Below are positions 45,201 through 53,797 of a stretch of DNA of 64,000 bases, in pieces (the stretch's first letter is position 1; every line of letters begins with the position of its first letter). The translations under genes and the position numbers were made by a program. The notes beneath the pieces were generated by a model. The model did no database searches. It was not told the origin of the DNA and saw only the letters and a program-made list of their open reading frames with translations. The DNA lies in NCBI GenBank assembly GCA_964555645.1, contig CAZKTA010000012.1:28079-92078 (forward strand). The letters run 5' to 3'. This DNA is from DTLC01 sp964555645 (GTDB lineage: Bacteria; Verrucomicrobiota; Verrucomicrobiia; Limisphaerales; DTLC01).

Positions 45201-45230
45201 TCCTCTGGTTCGGTTGGCCGGTGTCTGCAT
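42219..45230 (-). CDS. AsmA-like / TamB-like envelope protein
   Basis: A 1003-residue protein with a basic N-terminus and one membrane anchor (about 18-40, IIRITGLAVVLCIVCAGLYL), then a long beta-rich periplasmic part. Patterns such as VRLSFRCGIVAEKVRA, SASAVELHPVC and the C-terminal LLTGQLHVHKASTLDW, MHLRDGYLWEVPLFSVFSPV, DAVIPGLGRSRFTDGRAQF and LRGNVDFHEKVDARVEAELL fit the AsmA C-terminal region, as in bridge-like lipid-transfer proteins. The C-terminus ends in an Asn/Lys/Gln-rich tail. It follows the DUF4340 gene with almost no gap and is probably the last gene of the ABC/DUF4340 unit. Confidence 0.72.
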   Translation of the reverse strand: MQTPANRTRGKPGRRLFRIIRITGLAVVLCIVCAGLYLNRVGLPGFLKQRLLEQLRMRGLETEVERVRLSFRCGIVAEKVRANRVGGRPEASFSASAVELHPVCPVLARPRFALRKLVVHDGRLFCIVAPTNRPQKTIEVRDLQFQTEFKGLKRWTVRRCEADFAGIKLRLVGLLTNASAALEAEKPRVEKATAQLELNLWKLVTLLEQIRFDGAPVVHVDFGYDARKPKSLTGLLVVAIEGAETPWGALSNATMTLRINDLAGHGGEPVAKLQLQVGSAKHKWATATDTSLQINWSVAETGPEALHSDVDLSARAIVTRYAQVDQLNIAVQCEHFATNPMPTSIGGTVHLAGVKTRFGEARSAKANIELQRTLTHKQLDQRTNLVWGARFAAVTLKSRVELAGVASTNLPVETVAFNFGWSTPAIVLSNLTAQFDTGAVRGWLGVDTTTRRAEFAFDSDFDIRAVAPLLTEGTRRWLANFEWETPPKLAGYGAFALPAWTNSHSNWRMEVQPTLQVSGQIEVGPASYRGVEALWARTHFFYSNMCWHLPDLRLKRPEGNVNASIVSSDVTREMHCCVEGDVDPGALRPVLDETARRRLDLLAITQPASVKLELWGARTEKLPRGFRGHVALTNFTFRGERVTSFWTDLFFTNQLLVFSNPAAMCDGQFANAESVEVDFGTKTVRINNAGGCADPMVVARAIGPKTAQAISPYRFVQPPNVRVNGTVPFHGTIGAGLVFDVDGGPFRWWRFNLARVRGRVHWVDELVQLNVTESDCYTGKLAGAAQFDFSSHEGAQFQFNTAFTNVNVQLLMQDISTRTNRLEGLLTGQLHVHKASTLDWASWAGHGQMHLRDGYLWEVPLFSVFSPVLDAVIPGLGRSRFTDGRAQFVITNGMVRSSDLELRAPLLRMKLRGNVDFHEKVDARVEAELLRDTWLIGPLVSTALYPLAKIFEYRLTGTLTEPKAEPVYVPKLLLAPLQPMRMLKSLFTDEQNGNNGKSKQQRN

Positions 45231-45231
45231 T

Positions 45232-47046
45232 TTATTGCGTGTCGTGATTGAATCTCAGGTATGCCCTGATGTAGTCGTACAGTTGCGGATACAACTCGAA
45301 TACCCACGGTTGGCCATCCAAAACGACGGCCCCGCAAGGTAGCGCGCGCGGTGAAAAACCGCCTAGCTCAAGTGTAAAGCGTGTGCCTTTCTTCGTCTCG
45401 ACGGTAATCGAATCTGACTCATCAGTAAAATTGTAGCTCGCGCGTGCATCGTTTCCCACACCGAGCCACGTAACTGCAGTCAACGCACCCAACCGATGCA
45501 CCGTTTCTTCAACCGCAAATGGATTCAACATTCCCTGCGAACCGGGAGCAAATGTCCACTGGTTTGTACCCGTGCGACGCAACTCGGTCAGTCTGCCTTT
45601 TTCCCTGACCAAGACACGAGCAACCTCATTTTCTGTAAACTGCCAGATGCGTCTGTCGCGCAACTGCCAGCCTGCCGACGGCAGACGAACGTAATCGCGT
45701 AGGCGGACGGCGTAAACCGACTCTTCGTCGGCTCGTTTGACATAAATATTGTCCCCCTGTACCGACCCGAACATTAAATGCACAATAACACCATCCGGGC
45801 CCACCCCGGGTGCATTCGTCGCATTTGAACGTAATATGTACTGACGCGACGGCGGCTGAAGTCCATAACTTGGCAGGTCCGGTTCTGTAACGACGTACTT
45901 GACAAATTGCACTACTTCGAGTGCTTCCAGCGCACCAAACATCTGTTGCACAAGCAGCGGATCTGGGCTGAATTTGTTGGTCGCAATCACCTGCCACTGA
46001 TTGTTTGTAATCCGCTGTAGAATGAAGTTTTCCGCACCAATGACCTCGATGGTATCAACGCCGGGAGCCGGCAGTCGCAGAATCGAGCGGTCACGGAACT
46101 CGTCAAATCTTGCGCGCCACGGGTTAATCCACTCAACAGGCACAAGCACAACACCTGTCTGACCGACTTTTCTTGCATACACCTGTGCGGTGTCGTTGGT
46201 TGGGCTTGAACCAAATTGCAAATGCACAACAATGTTTGTGCCGCGGTTGAACATAAGCTCCAACGTGGGTTGTTGAAGCCCGTACGAGTCTAGATCAGCA
46301 TTCGGATCGTCTGTGACAAACTGCGTGACGTGGATGCGCCCGAGCTTGCCAATCAGATCATCAATTCGTCTTGAGTCCGCCCGCGCGTCAATCGGCCGTG
46401 CAAGTCGCCACGCGCCTGTGTTTGTGTTCCACACCAGCTCAAAAACTCGGGCGCCATTTGTGAGCACGACCACATAGTCGAACACACGCTTGCCCAGCGA
46501 TACAAAAGCTGTGTCACGCCAATCCTCGACCCTACGTGGGATCAAGTTCAACAAACTCGGGTCGGCAGTAAAAATGCCCTGTTTGCCAACTATGCGTACA
46601 AACAAATGGTCTTTCAGCGGCGAGAGTCGGCCTATGTGCACCTGAATCCGTTCGCGCTGCTGGTGCAGGATTATGACAAACTGGGGCGGGTCCAAGCCGA
46701 ACTCGCGCTCGGGCGCTTCGCGCCCCTTAAGCTCCTGTGTAGTGATCTGATTGCGATTGTCAAGGCGCTCGAGTGCGCGCAATAACCCTGTTACAAGCTC
46801 GGCCTGTGCAGGGTAAACAATTGGTTTTGTTAATTGCCACGTACCATTTGTGCGCTCGACACAGATTTCAAGCTGACCGGCCGGTCTTACCTGAATGCTC
46901 GTAACTGCATCAGCGGCAAGTTCTGGCAAAGCACGAACAGCCTCGGGTGGCAACCCGCGTCGCCCGTAATGCCGTTCAACAAAGAAAATGAACGCAAACA
47001 GCGCGACCGCAAGCACCATCAAGCTTAATGTTGTTTTGTTACTCAT
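45232..47046 (-). CDS. DUF4340 domain protein
   Basis: A 604-residue exported or membrane-anchored protein with one N-terminal membrane segment (about 8-25, LSLMVLAVALFAFIFFVERHYG). At least two repeats of the DUF4340 beta module follow: YPAQAELVTGLLRALERLDNR, FGLDPPQFVIILHQQ, VQIGRLSPLKD-like HIGRLSPLKDHLFVRI, and again QPTLELMFNRGTNIVVHLQF and GLQPPSRQYIL. Such proteins occur next to Gld-type ABC cassettes. The function is unknown; a structural or substrate-presenting role in the periplasm is inferred. A 131-base gap separates it from the GldG-like gene; the AsmA-like gene follows. Confidence 0.82.
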   Translation of the reverse strand: MSNKTTLSLMVLAVALFAFIFFVERHYGRRGLPPEAVRALPELAADAVTSIQVRPAGQLEICVERTNGTWQLTKPIVYPAQAELVTGLLRALERLDNRNQITTQELKGREAPEREFGLDPPQFVIILHQQRERIQVHIGRLSPLKDHLFVRIVGKQGIFTADPSLLNLIPRRVEDWRDTAFVSLGKRVFDYVVVLTNGARVFELVWNTNTGAWRLARPIDARADSRRIDDLIGKLGRIHVTQFVTDDPNADLDSYGLQQPTLELMFNRGTNIVVHLQFGSSPTNDTAQVYARKVGQTGVVLVPVEWINPWRARFDEFRDRSILRLPAPGVDTIEVIGAENFILQRITNNQWQVIATNKFSPDPLLVQQMFGALEALEVVQFVKYVVTEPDLPSYGLQPPSRQYILRSNATNAPGVGPDGVIVHLMFGSVQGDNIYVKRADEESVYAVRLRDYVRLPSAGWQLRDRRIWQFTENEVARVLVREKGRLTELRRTGTNQWTFAPGSQGMLNPFAVEETVHRLGALTAVTWLGVGNDARASYNFTDESDSITVETKKGTRFTLELGGFSPRALPCGAVVLDGQPWVFELYPQLYDYIRAYLRFNHDTQ

Positions 47047-47177
47047 CGCACGTCAAACCTTGCGACCTGCGAATTGCCTTTGTATCTCCTGCGTCTAATT
47101 TGTTCTGTTAAACCTGTTGCCCGCAAAAACGCGGTGGGTGCTTTCTCGCCGGATTCGTCATTTGGCAGCTCCTGGTT

Positions 47178-48710
47178 TCAGTGTCTGCGCCGCCACCAGA
47201 CCAACAGCCCTATCAACAATACACCACCGGGCAACCCGAGCAATAACACCAACTGCGCAGTCTGTAATTGTTGCTCTGTCATGATTAGCCGATAATCCTT
47301 GAGCGGCTCGGGTAATATGCCATCCAACAAAACCTGTGGCTTGTCCAACAACCAACCCACGGCTAGTACACCAAAGTAATGGTTTGCAGGCGGCGACTCG
47401 ATCAGTTCATTGTCCAAGCACAATGAGTCGCCAACAACAATTATCCGCGTTGTGCCGCGTTCTGGGCTAAGCCCACGCACATTACCTTGTTCGACCGCTA
47501 CAATCAGCGGGAATATACCCTGTTTGTCCCAGTACGGGTTCGGATACGGCACACCGTCCCTGAACTGGCTCACTTCAATTGCGCTTTCGCTCGTTGCGGC
47601 TAACACCTCGACTTTTGGTGCATCCGGCCCGGTCAGCCCGGTGCGGAACTGACCGACTGGCCTTGGCAAAACAAGCCGCATACGCATATCAGCCGAATCA
47701 GATAACAGCGCCTTTGTGACTGGGTGCTCACTGTTCAACCGCACCGTAAGCAGATCGTTGCCCGTAGGCGAGTTCTTGGGATCGAGAATCGCTTTGTCAC
47801 CCGCTGCAACATTCCATTTCAATAACAGCGTCTCAATTCCAGACCTGCCGCCCCGAGCAAGATTGTTAAGCAATACAAAAACCCGGCCGCCTTGATTGAG
47901 AAAGCTCTCAATTTTCGCAAGCTCACTGTCGCTGTACGGCATGCGCGGCCCGGCTATCACGAGCAAATTACAGTCCGCTGGTATCTCATTTGTGCCGAGC
48001 AACGAGACTTTCTCAATTTGCGCATCCATTTTTTCAGTGAGGATTTGCGCGAACCGCGCGTAGCCGTGCGGGTGCCCAAGCTGCTCCGGATCATGTTCGC
48101 CGTGGCCCTGGACAAAACCGATCTTGGTGCGACGCGGATTTGCAAGGTTGAAAATCGCGGTTGTGAACAGCGCTTCACCGCGAAAAGCAACATAGCGTTT
48201 TCTGAATTCAGGGTTTTGCTCGCCCAGCGTGCCCTCGAATTGCACATCTGCAACCTCGTTCGCATAGAAAACCTTCGTTCGACCGTCACATTCTAGCACG
48301 ACGAAGTTTTTCCCTTTCAACGCGCCGAGCCGATGCGCCGCAAGCACAAGCTCGGCCTCGGCAGGCTGCCGCACCGGGTCAACTGTCCTGAACCGGATGC
48401 GTGGATTGACATAGTTGTATTGTCTGAGCAGCGACACGACCAACCCGTGCAACGTTTCTTCATCACGCGTGTTGAACATTACAGTAACGTTGATTGTGTT
48501 GGTGATGGTGTTCAGCACACGCAGTGTTTGAGGTGAAAGTCTGACTGAGCGTTGTGCTGTAGCTGCCCAGCGCAAATAGTGCCGCGCGCCAAGATAATTG
48601 AGCATTACCACCACCGCAAATAGTGCAATCACGCCAAGCGCGACGTTCAGCTCGATTAACCGCCGCGCGCGCCGCGAAAAGCTTGGTGGTGAAGTTTCCG
48701 CCTTGTCCAT
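47178..48710 (-). CDS. GldG-like ABC-type transport auxiliary protein
   Basis: A 510-residue protein with one N-terminal membrane segment (about 24-44) and one C-terminal segment (about 484-505, LLLGLPGGVLLIGLLVWWRR). Between them is the ABC_transp_aux/DUF4350-type periplasmic domain. NINVTVMFNTRDEETLHGLVVSLLRQYNYVNPRIRFRTVDP is the first block, and FVQGHGEHDP and LLVIAGPRMPYSDSELAKIESFLNQGGRVFVLL the later ones, as in GldG of gliding bacteria. In non-gliding Verrucomicrobiota the cassette's job is unknown. The gene starts one base after the permease gene ends. Confidence 0.85.
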   Translation of the reverse strand: MDKAETSPPSFSRRARRLIELNVALGVIALFAVVVMLNYLGARHYLRWAATAQRSVRLSPQTLRVLNTITNTINVTVMFNTRDEETLHGLVVSLLRQYNYVNPRIRFRTVDPVRQPAEAELVLAAHRLGALKGKNFVVLECDGRTKVFYANEVADVQFEGTLGEQNPEFRKRYVAFRGEALFTTAIFNLANPRRTKIGFVQGHGEHDPEQLGHPHGYARFAQILTEKMDAQIEKVSLLGTNEIPADCNLLVIAGPRMPYSDSELAKIESFLNQGGRVFVLLNNLARGGRSGIETLLLKWNVAAGDKAILDPKNSPTGNDLLTVRLNSEHPVTKALLSDSADMRMRLVLPRPVGQFRTGLTGPDAPKVEVLAATSESAIEVSQFRDGVPYPNPYWDKQGIFPLIVAVEQGNVRGLSPERGTTRIIVVGDSLCLDNELIESPPANHYFGVLAVGWLLDKPQVLLDGILPEPLKDYRLIMTEQQLQTAQLVLLLGLPGGVLLIGLLVWWRRRH

Positions 48711-48711
48711 T

Positions 48712-49464
48712 CTACCTCCAACGTCGGCTTTCGATCACGCGCACAGTCAGGTACAGGAAAAACACCGTTGCAGTTGTGCATAACATAACCGGCCGGGTGT
48801 CAACTATACCCTTTGCAAAATCCTGCATGTGATCAACCAGCGCCAGATACGTGAACACTTGTGCAGCCCAGCCGGTTTGCAGCCCGATCTTGTCCCCCAG
48901 AAAACTTAACACAAAAAATCCCGTTCCAATGGCGAAGCTGATCATTGCCGCCACTATCTGATTCCGCGTTAACGCAGAACTGAAACACCCGATTGCCACG
49001 AACATGCTGCCAAGAAGAATCACCCCAAGAAACATCACGCCCACTGTGCTCAGCTCAACTGCAGTCGGGTCGCTCACGTATCGCCTGACCACCAGGATAC
49101 ACCCCAACAACGGCAGCCACATCAACATGTACGCCAACAGTGCAGCGCTGAACTTCCCCAGCACAACTTGCCAGTCGCCAACTGCAGTTGTCATCAACGT
49201 CTCGAACGTACCGGAAAATTTTTCCTGCGCAAACAACCGCATGGTTATTAGTGGTGTACCCAGCAGCAAAATCAGCCAGAAAAATGGTGTCGCATAAAAC
49301 ATCTCCGTCACAGGCATTGCCGTTGCTTCAAGCCGCAACTTCACAAGCAACACCACAAAACTTAGCCCTGTCAAAAATGCCGCACCCGCAATTGTTACAT
49401 AGCCAATCCATGACACAAGGAATGACCCAAACTCGCGCCGTAACAATGTCAGGTACACCTGCAT
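48712..49464 (-). CDS. ABC transporter permease, GldF/ABC-2 type
   Basis: A 250-residue inner-membrane protein with six membrane segments (about 17-37, 60-78, 100-120, 140-162, 170-192 and 222-240). FYATPFFWLILLLGTPLITMRLFAQEKFSGTFETLMTTAV is the typical ABC-2 permease block, with E-E-(K/R)-x-x-G-T-x-E. It overlaps the ATPase gene by its first base (TGATG-like coupling) and lies one base before the GldG-like gene, giving a compact ATPase-permease-auxiliary unit. The substrate is unknown. Confidence 0.88.
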   Translation of the reverse strand: MQVYLTLLRREFGSFLVSWIGYVTIAGAAFLTGLSFVVLLVKLRLEATAMPVTEMFYATPFFWLILLLGTPLITMRLFAQEKFSGTFETLMTTAVGDWQVVLGKFSAALLAYMLMWLPLLGCILVVRRYVSDPTAVELSTVGVMFLGVILLGSMFVAIGCFSSALTRNQIVAAMISFAIGTGFFVLSFLGDKIGLQTGWAAQVFTYLALVDHMQDFAKGIVDTRPVMLCTTATVFFLYLTVRVIESRRWR

Positions 49465-50426
49465 CAGCTTTCCTCGTCAGTTTTTGTTTCGGTCACATGC
49501 ACGTAAATGTCTTCAAGCGAGAACCTGCTCCTGCTCAGCTCGCGCAGTGTCCAACCGCGTTCTTTTGCAAGATGAAATATCACCGGCCGCAAGTCCACCC
49601 CTGATTTTGGCGTAATCAAACAGCGGTTGAACACACTGTCTGCGCGTACTATATCGAACGATTCAATCTCTGGCATCGCTTCAAAATAATCCCGTAATGC
49701 TTCCGCCGGTGCTGCAATTTCAGCCACAACCTGGCTACCTGCACTAAGTTGGCTACGTAACTGCTCAGGCGGACCCTCGGCAAGCAAGCGTCCCTGATGC
49801 ATGATCAATACCCGATTACACGTCAGCTCGGCCTCGGGCAATATGTGCGTCGAAATTAACACCGTCCGTGAAGTTGCCAGGTCTTTGATCAGTTGGCGCA
49901 CAGACCGGACCTGGTGCGGGTCAAGCCCGAGTGTCGGTTCATCCAGAATCAACAGCTCTGGCTCATGCAACAAAGCATCAGCAAGACCAACGCGTTGCCT
50001 GTAACCTTTTGACAGGTGACCAATAAGCTTGCGCCCGACCTCTTTGAGGCCGAATTGTTCGGTCACAACCTCAAGTCGTTCACGTGCGCGTTTGCGACTC
50101 AAGCCTTTGAGCCGCGCGCGGAACTTGAGATATTCCCAAACACGCATCTCCTGATACAACGGGTTGTGCTCGGGCATGTATCCAATCCGCCGCCGTATCT
50201 CATCCGGCTGCCTGAACACGTCGAACCCAGCCACACGGACCGTGCCCGTACTGGCCGGAATGTAGCACGCAAGTATCCGCATTGTAGTACTTTTGCCCGC
50301 CCCATTCGGCCCCAGCAAGCCCACAATGTCACCCCGATACACCGTGAACGATACGTCGCACACGGCGGGCCGGCCTGCATAGTGCTTGGTCAGATTTGTT
50401 ACCTCGATTATCGGAGCTGCATCCAT
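49464..50426 (-). CDS. ABC transporter ATP-binding protein, GldA/NatA type
   Basis: Cytoplasmic ATPase of 320 residues driving the permease encoded next. Walker A GPNGAGKSTT is at about 39-48, with Q-loop YMPEHNPLYQEM, signature LSKGYRQRVGLADALLHEPE, Walker B LLILDEPTLGLDP and H-loop LISTHILPE. The C-terminal DUF4162-like tail is at about 220-310 (AAPAEALRDYFEAM and FHLAKERGWTLRELSR). It is the first gene of the minus-strand set that continues to the AsmA-like protein. The HtrA gene upstream is 64 bases away and may be separate. Confidence 0.92.
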   Translation of the reverse strand: MDAAPIIEVTNLTKHYAGRPAVCDVSFTVYRGDIVGLLGPNGAGKSTTMRILACYIPASTGTVRVAGFDVFRQPDEIRRRIGYMPEHNPLYQEMRVWEYLKFRARLKGLSRKRARERLEVVTEQFGLKEVGRKLIGHLSKGYRQRVGLADALLHEPELLILDEPTLGLDPHQVRSVRQLIKDLATSRTVLISTHILPEAELTCNRVLIMHQGRLLAEGPPEQLRSQLSAGSQVVAEIAAPAEALRDYFEAMPEIESFDIVRADSVFNRCLITPKSGVDLRPVIFHLAKERGWTLRELSRSRFSLEDIYVHVTETKTDEES

Positions 50427-50490
50427 AACCGTGTGTGGCTAGATTTTAGCGGGTGCATTCAGGTCAATCGAATGAAAAGCTCGCTCCTTT

Positions 50491-51882
50491 CTATCGTACC
50501 GGTACCTCGACCGTGCCGGTACGCGACAAAATGAAATTCCCACGCCGTTCCTGCACTACAACGCCGAGCCGGACCTTGTCGCCCGGCTGTTTCCGATAAA
50601 TCATTCTTGCAGCTTCGATCAGGTCGGCAGGCCGACGACCGTCAATCGAAATAACACGCACTCCAGGCTCTAGCACGCGCGCCGCCGGTGTACCACGCTC
50701 AACACCACTTACGATGAACCCGTCTGCATCAGTTAGCCCGAGTACTTCCGCAAGCTCAGGTGTCAGCTCCTGAAGACTTACGCCAATCTTTTTTTGTATC
50801 AGGCTCGCATTGAAAAAGTCGCGCTCAGGCACAAGCCGGACCGTCAAAGTCTTCACCTCGCCGCTTTCACGCTCGACCTTCAACCGCACTTGTGTTTTTT
50901 CACCCGAGGAGAGCATCTCGGCAAGTGCGATGTAACTGCGCGGTCTTTTGCCGTCCACTTCCAAAATCACATCCCCAACCTCCAGCCCAGCCTTTGCAGC
51001 CGGACTGTCCGGCTGCACATAAATGACCCTGCGTGGACCCGTCCCTGCATAAATCCGTGCGCCAAACCACAGCCTTGCACGCGAGTTCTCAGGTATTAGC
51101 ATCTCCGACAGCGCTTCATTGATGCGTTTTACCGGGATCGCAAACCCAATGCCTTGCGCCTCGCGCAAAATTGCTGTGTTCAGCCCGATCAGTTCGCCGT
51201 TCAGGTTCACCAACGGACCACCACTATTCCCTGGGTTGATCGGCGCATCAATCTGCAACCAGTTCTGTGTCTCCAATGGCGCATCTTCGACCGGTACCTG
51301 TCGCGCTTTTGAACTCAGGATACCTCGGCTAACCGAACCGCCTAGACCAAATGGGTTACCAAGTGCTAACACTGTTTCCCCCAAGAGCAGGTCGTCATCT
51401 GCGGCAAACTTGATCGCAGTAAACGTTTCGCCGGGTTTGGCCCTCAATCGCAGCAAGGCCAAGTCGGTACGCTCGTCCAAAGCAACTAACTCCGCTTCGT
51501 ACACGTCGGGTTTTGTGCTGAGCTGTACCCAGATTTTGTCAGCGCGCCTCACCACATGCCCGTTTGTCAGCACGTACCCGGCTTCATCAATGATCACTCC
51601 CGACCCAAGACTGTACCGTGACTGCGGTGGTAACCGGCGATGGTATGGACCCCAAAACTCGCGGAAAAATTCTTCAAACGGGTCGCGCACGCGAACGATT
51701 GTCTCGGTGCCAATGTTAACCACGCTGGGCAACACGCGCTCGACCGCTGCCACAACTGCATCGCGCCGCGCGTCAACTGCGACGCGCTCGGCTGTGCCCG
51801 CAGAGCATAACCCAACCAACCAAGCCAATAAAATAGCCCCAAAAACAACTCGATCTCGGTTCATTTTCAGCATCAAATTCAT
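50491..51882 (-). CDS. HtrA/DegP-family serine protease with two PDZ domains
   Basis: Periplasmic quality-control protease of 463 residues. A signal peptide or anchor lies in the first 30 residues (FGAILLAWLVGLCSAG). The trypsin-like domain has His109 (GYVLTNGHVV), Asp140 (ERTDLALL) and Ser220 (NPGNSGGPL), a complete triad. Two PDZ domains follow at about 265-360 (AGLEVGDVILEVDGKRP) and 375-458 (GTPAARVLEPGVRVISIDGRRP). Length and layout match DegP/DegQ. Start Met1 (51882), Met4 or Met7 cannot be separated. Divergent from the DUF2851 gene. Confidence 0.93.
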   Translation of the reverse strand: MNLMLKMNRDRVVFGAILLAWLVGLCSAGTAERVAVDARRDAVVAAVERVLPSVVNIGTETIVRVRDPFEEFFREFWGPYHRRLPPQSRYSLGSGVIIDEAGYVLTNGHVVRRADKIWVQLSTKPDVYEAELVALDERTDLALLRLRAKPGETFTAIKFAADDDLLLGETVLALGNPFGLGGSVSRGILSSKARQVPVEDAPLETQNWLQIDAPINPGNSGGPLVNLNGELIGLNTAILREAQGIGFAIPVKRINEALSEMLIPENSRARLWFGARIYAGTGPRRVIYVQPDSPAAKAGLEVGDVILEVDGKRPRSYIALAEMLSSGEKTQVRLKVERESGEVKTLTVRLVPERDFFNASLIQKKIGVSLQELTPELAEVLGLTDADGFIVSGVERGTPAARVLEPGVRVISIDGRRPADLIEAARMIYRKQPGDKVRLGVVVQERRGNFILSRTGTVEVPVR

Positions 51883-51974
51883 AAAAAGCCGACAAAAACC
51901 TGGTTAACCGTGTTCAATCGGTTCGACTACAGCAACTGCCACATCCACAACAGCCAGTACATAAACCGTGTGAC

Positions 51975-53462
51975 TTGACTTTGCCCAACGGCTGGCGCAA
52001 AAGCAATTGCAACGTGCCAACAACCTCAGCCAACCTTTACGTCCAATGGCGGTGCTGCTTCAGCGCACCTGCAGCACTGCACGACAGCGCGGATAAACCG
52101 CCGCCCGAACAGCTCCTACAAGTCATTTGGCAATACCAACGGCTCGTGCGCGACCAACTCAAAACTTTGGACGGACAAACAGTTAAAGTGCTTCATCCAG
52201 GGTTCAAGAACCGTGAGCCCGGCCCCGACTTTAGAAATGCGGTGGTCCAGTTTGATACTGCCGAGCCTGTGCGTGGCGATGTGGAAGTTGATCTTCACCC
52301 GGCCTGTTGGCGAATGCACCGGCATCATACCAATCCAGCCTACAGCGATGTGATCCTGCACGTCGTTTGGGATGCAGCCCAAGGTGAATCAGCCGACGTA
52401 AAAACTCTTGCCTTGCGTGACGTCTTGGATTCACCGTTGCAAGAGCTTAGCTGGTGGCTCGGTCAAAAAGTCGAACTAGCACCACCACAAAATTACTTCG
52501 GCATATGCAGCAGTACATTGGCCAGGCTCCAGCACGCAGCACTCACCAAGCTGCTTCATCAAGCTGCACAGTTCAGACTCGAAAGCAAAGCAGCTCAATT
52601 CCAGGCGCGTGCGCGTCAGGCCGGCTGGGAACAAGCACTCTGGGAAGGGTTGTTCCGCGCGCTCGGCTTTAAACACAATGTCTGGCCCATGCACCGGCTC
52701 GCCGAACTGAAACCGCGGTGGTTTACCCTTGGAACCTCCACATTAACGCTCCAAGCTAGGTTGCTTGGTTTGGCGGGTCTGCTCCCACACGAGTTGACCC
52801 GCAGGTACATGGCCGCAGACAACTATTTGCGCCGCGTATGGGACAGTTGGTGGCGCGAACGCGACCAGTTTATAGACTGCACGCTGCCACGCGCGGTGTG
52901 GCAATTCAGCGGTGTGCGCCCAAACAACCACCCGCAACGCAGACTCGCCCTTGCAGCGCATTGGTTGGCATCCGGCGACCTGCCAGCCAAACTTGAACGT
53001 TGGATTGCAACCGAAACAAACTCAAACCGACTTGCCGAATCGTTGCTCGAGCTGTTGCTCCCTGGCACGGACGAGTTTTGGTCAGTGCACGGGACACTCC
53101 GGTCGCGTCCACTGCAAAAGCCACAGCCGTTGATCGGTGTCGCGCGGCTAACCGACCTCGCGGTAAACGTGTTTTTGCCTTGGCTCTGGATTCGCGCCGT
53201 TGAAGGCAAAAACGATACTCTCCGCAACCAAATTGAAAGTCGGTATTTGGCATGGCCAGCCGCTGAAGATAACGCACTGCTACGGTTGGCCAGACAACGT
53301 CTGCTTGCCGGTGCACCACGCACACGCCTGAGCAGCGCAGCGGCACAACAAGGCCTGCTCCAAATCATCCACGATTTCTGCAATCAATCAGATGCACTCT
53401 GTTCAAACTGCAAGTTCCCACAAATCGTGCGCGACTGGATTTCTGACATTCCACAAACCTAA
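51975..53462 (+). CDS. DUF2851 family protein
   Basis: A 495-residue cytoplasmic protein of the DUF2851 family, seen mostly in Bacteroidota and Verrucomicrobiota; function unknown. Family features are LLQVIWQYQRLVRDQLKTLDG near the start, VLHPGFKNREPGPDFRNAVVQF, RGDVEVDLHPACWRMHRH and YSDVILHVVWD. Later come WEQALWEGLFRALGFKHN and a terminal Cys pair, FCNQSDALCSNC. The His/Asp-rich N-terminal block looks like a nuclease-type or metal site, but that is inference. The frame begins with TTG at 51975; GTG at 52014 is an alternative start. Confidence 0.82.
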   Translation: MTLPNGWRKSNCNVPTTSANLYVQWRCCFSAPAALHDSADKPPPEQLLQVIWQYQRLVRDQLKTLDGQTVKVLHPGFKNREPGPDFRNAVVQFDTAEPVRGDVEVDLHPACWRMHRHHTNPAYSDVILHVVWDAAQGESADVKTLALRDVLDSPLQELSWWLGQKVELAPPQNYFGICSSTLARLQHAALTKLLHQAAQFRLESKAAQFQARARQAGWEQALWEGLFRALGFKHNVWPMHRLAELKPRWFTLGTSTLTLQARLLGLAGLLPHELTRRYMAADNYLRRVWDSWWRERDQFIDCTLPRAVWQFSGVRPNNHPQRRLALAAHWLASGDLPAKLERWIATETNSNRLAESLLELLLPGTDEFWSVHGTLRSRPLQKPQPLIGVARLTDLAVNVFLPWLWIRAVEGKNDTLRNQIESRYLAWPAAEDNALLRLARQRLLAGAPRTRLSSAAAQQGLLQIIHDFCNQSDALCSNCKFPQIVRDWISDIPQT

Positions 53463-53553
53463 AGACACTATGCATCAAGAGTAGTTTCCGAAAACCGGTC
53501 TGGCCTCTGGGAACGGAATTTCACAATGTTCACTACGGCAGCTTGCTCGTGCT

Positions 53554-53754
53554 TCAAATCCACGCCTGCCAGTAAATGCGATCCGGCCTCATCATTGGCC
53601 CCTGTAGCCCTAGGATCGGATGCACCGTAAGGTACTCTGGCATGGGAGATTTTACTTCTACATCGCTTGAATATGTTGCAAACCTGCCCCTGCGTGTGCA
53701 CAGCTCGAATCCATACCAAAAATGGCTACACAAGGTGTGCTGCTCGAGTCTCAC
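53554..53754 (-). CDS. Possible small protein, 66 residues
   Basis: A GTG-started frame (53754) in the 335-base gap between DUF2851 and xylB. The C-terminal part, DVEVKSPMPEYLTVHPILGL then QGPMMRPDRIYWQAWI, has a natural amino-acid mix and ends with aromatic residues, unlike the neighbouring shadow frames. No family is recognised and no clear ribosome site is present. It could be a degraded remnant. The rest of the gap (53463-53553 and 53755-53797) shows nothing. Confidence 0.3.
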   Translation of the reverse strand: MRLEQHTLCSHFWYGFELCTRRGRFATYSSDVEVKSPMPEYLTVHPILGLQGPMMRPDRIYWQAWI

Positions 53755-53797
53755 CCAACTTTAAACCCGGCCCAAACAATACGGGAAAACCCGCGCC

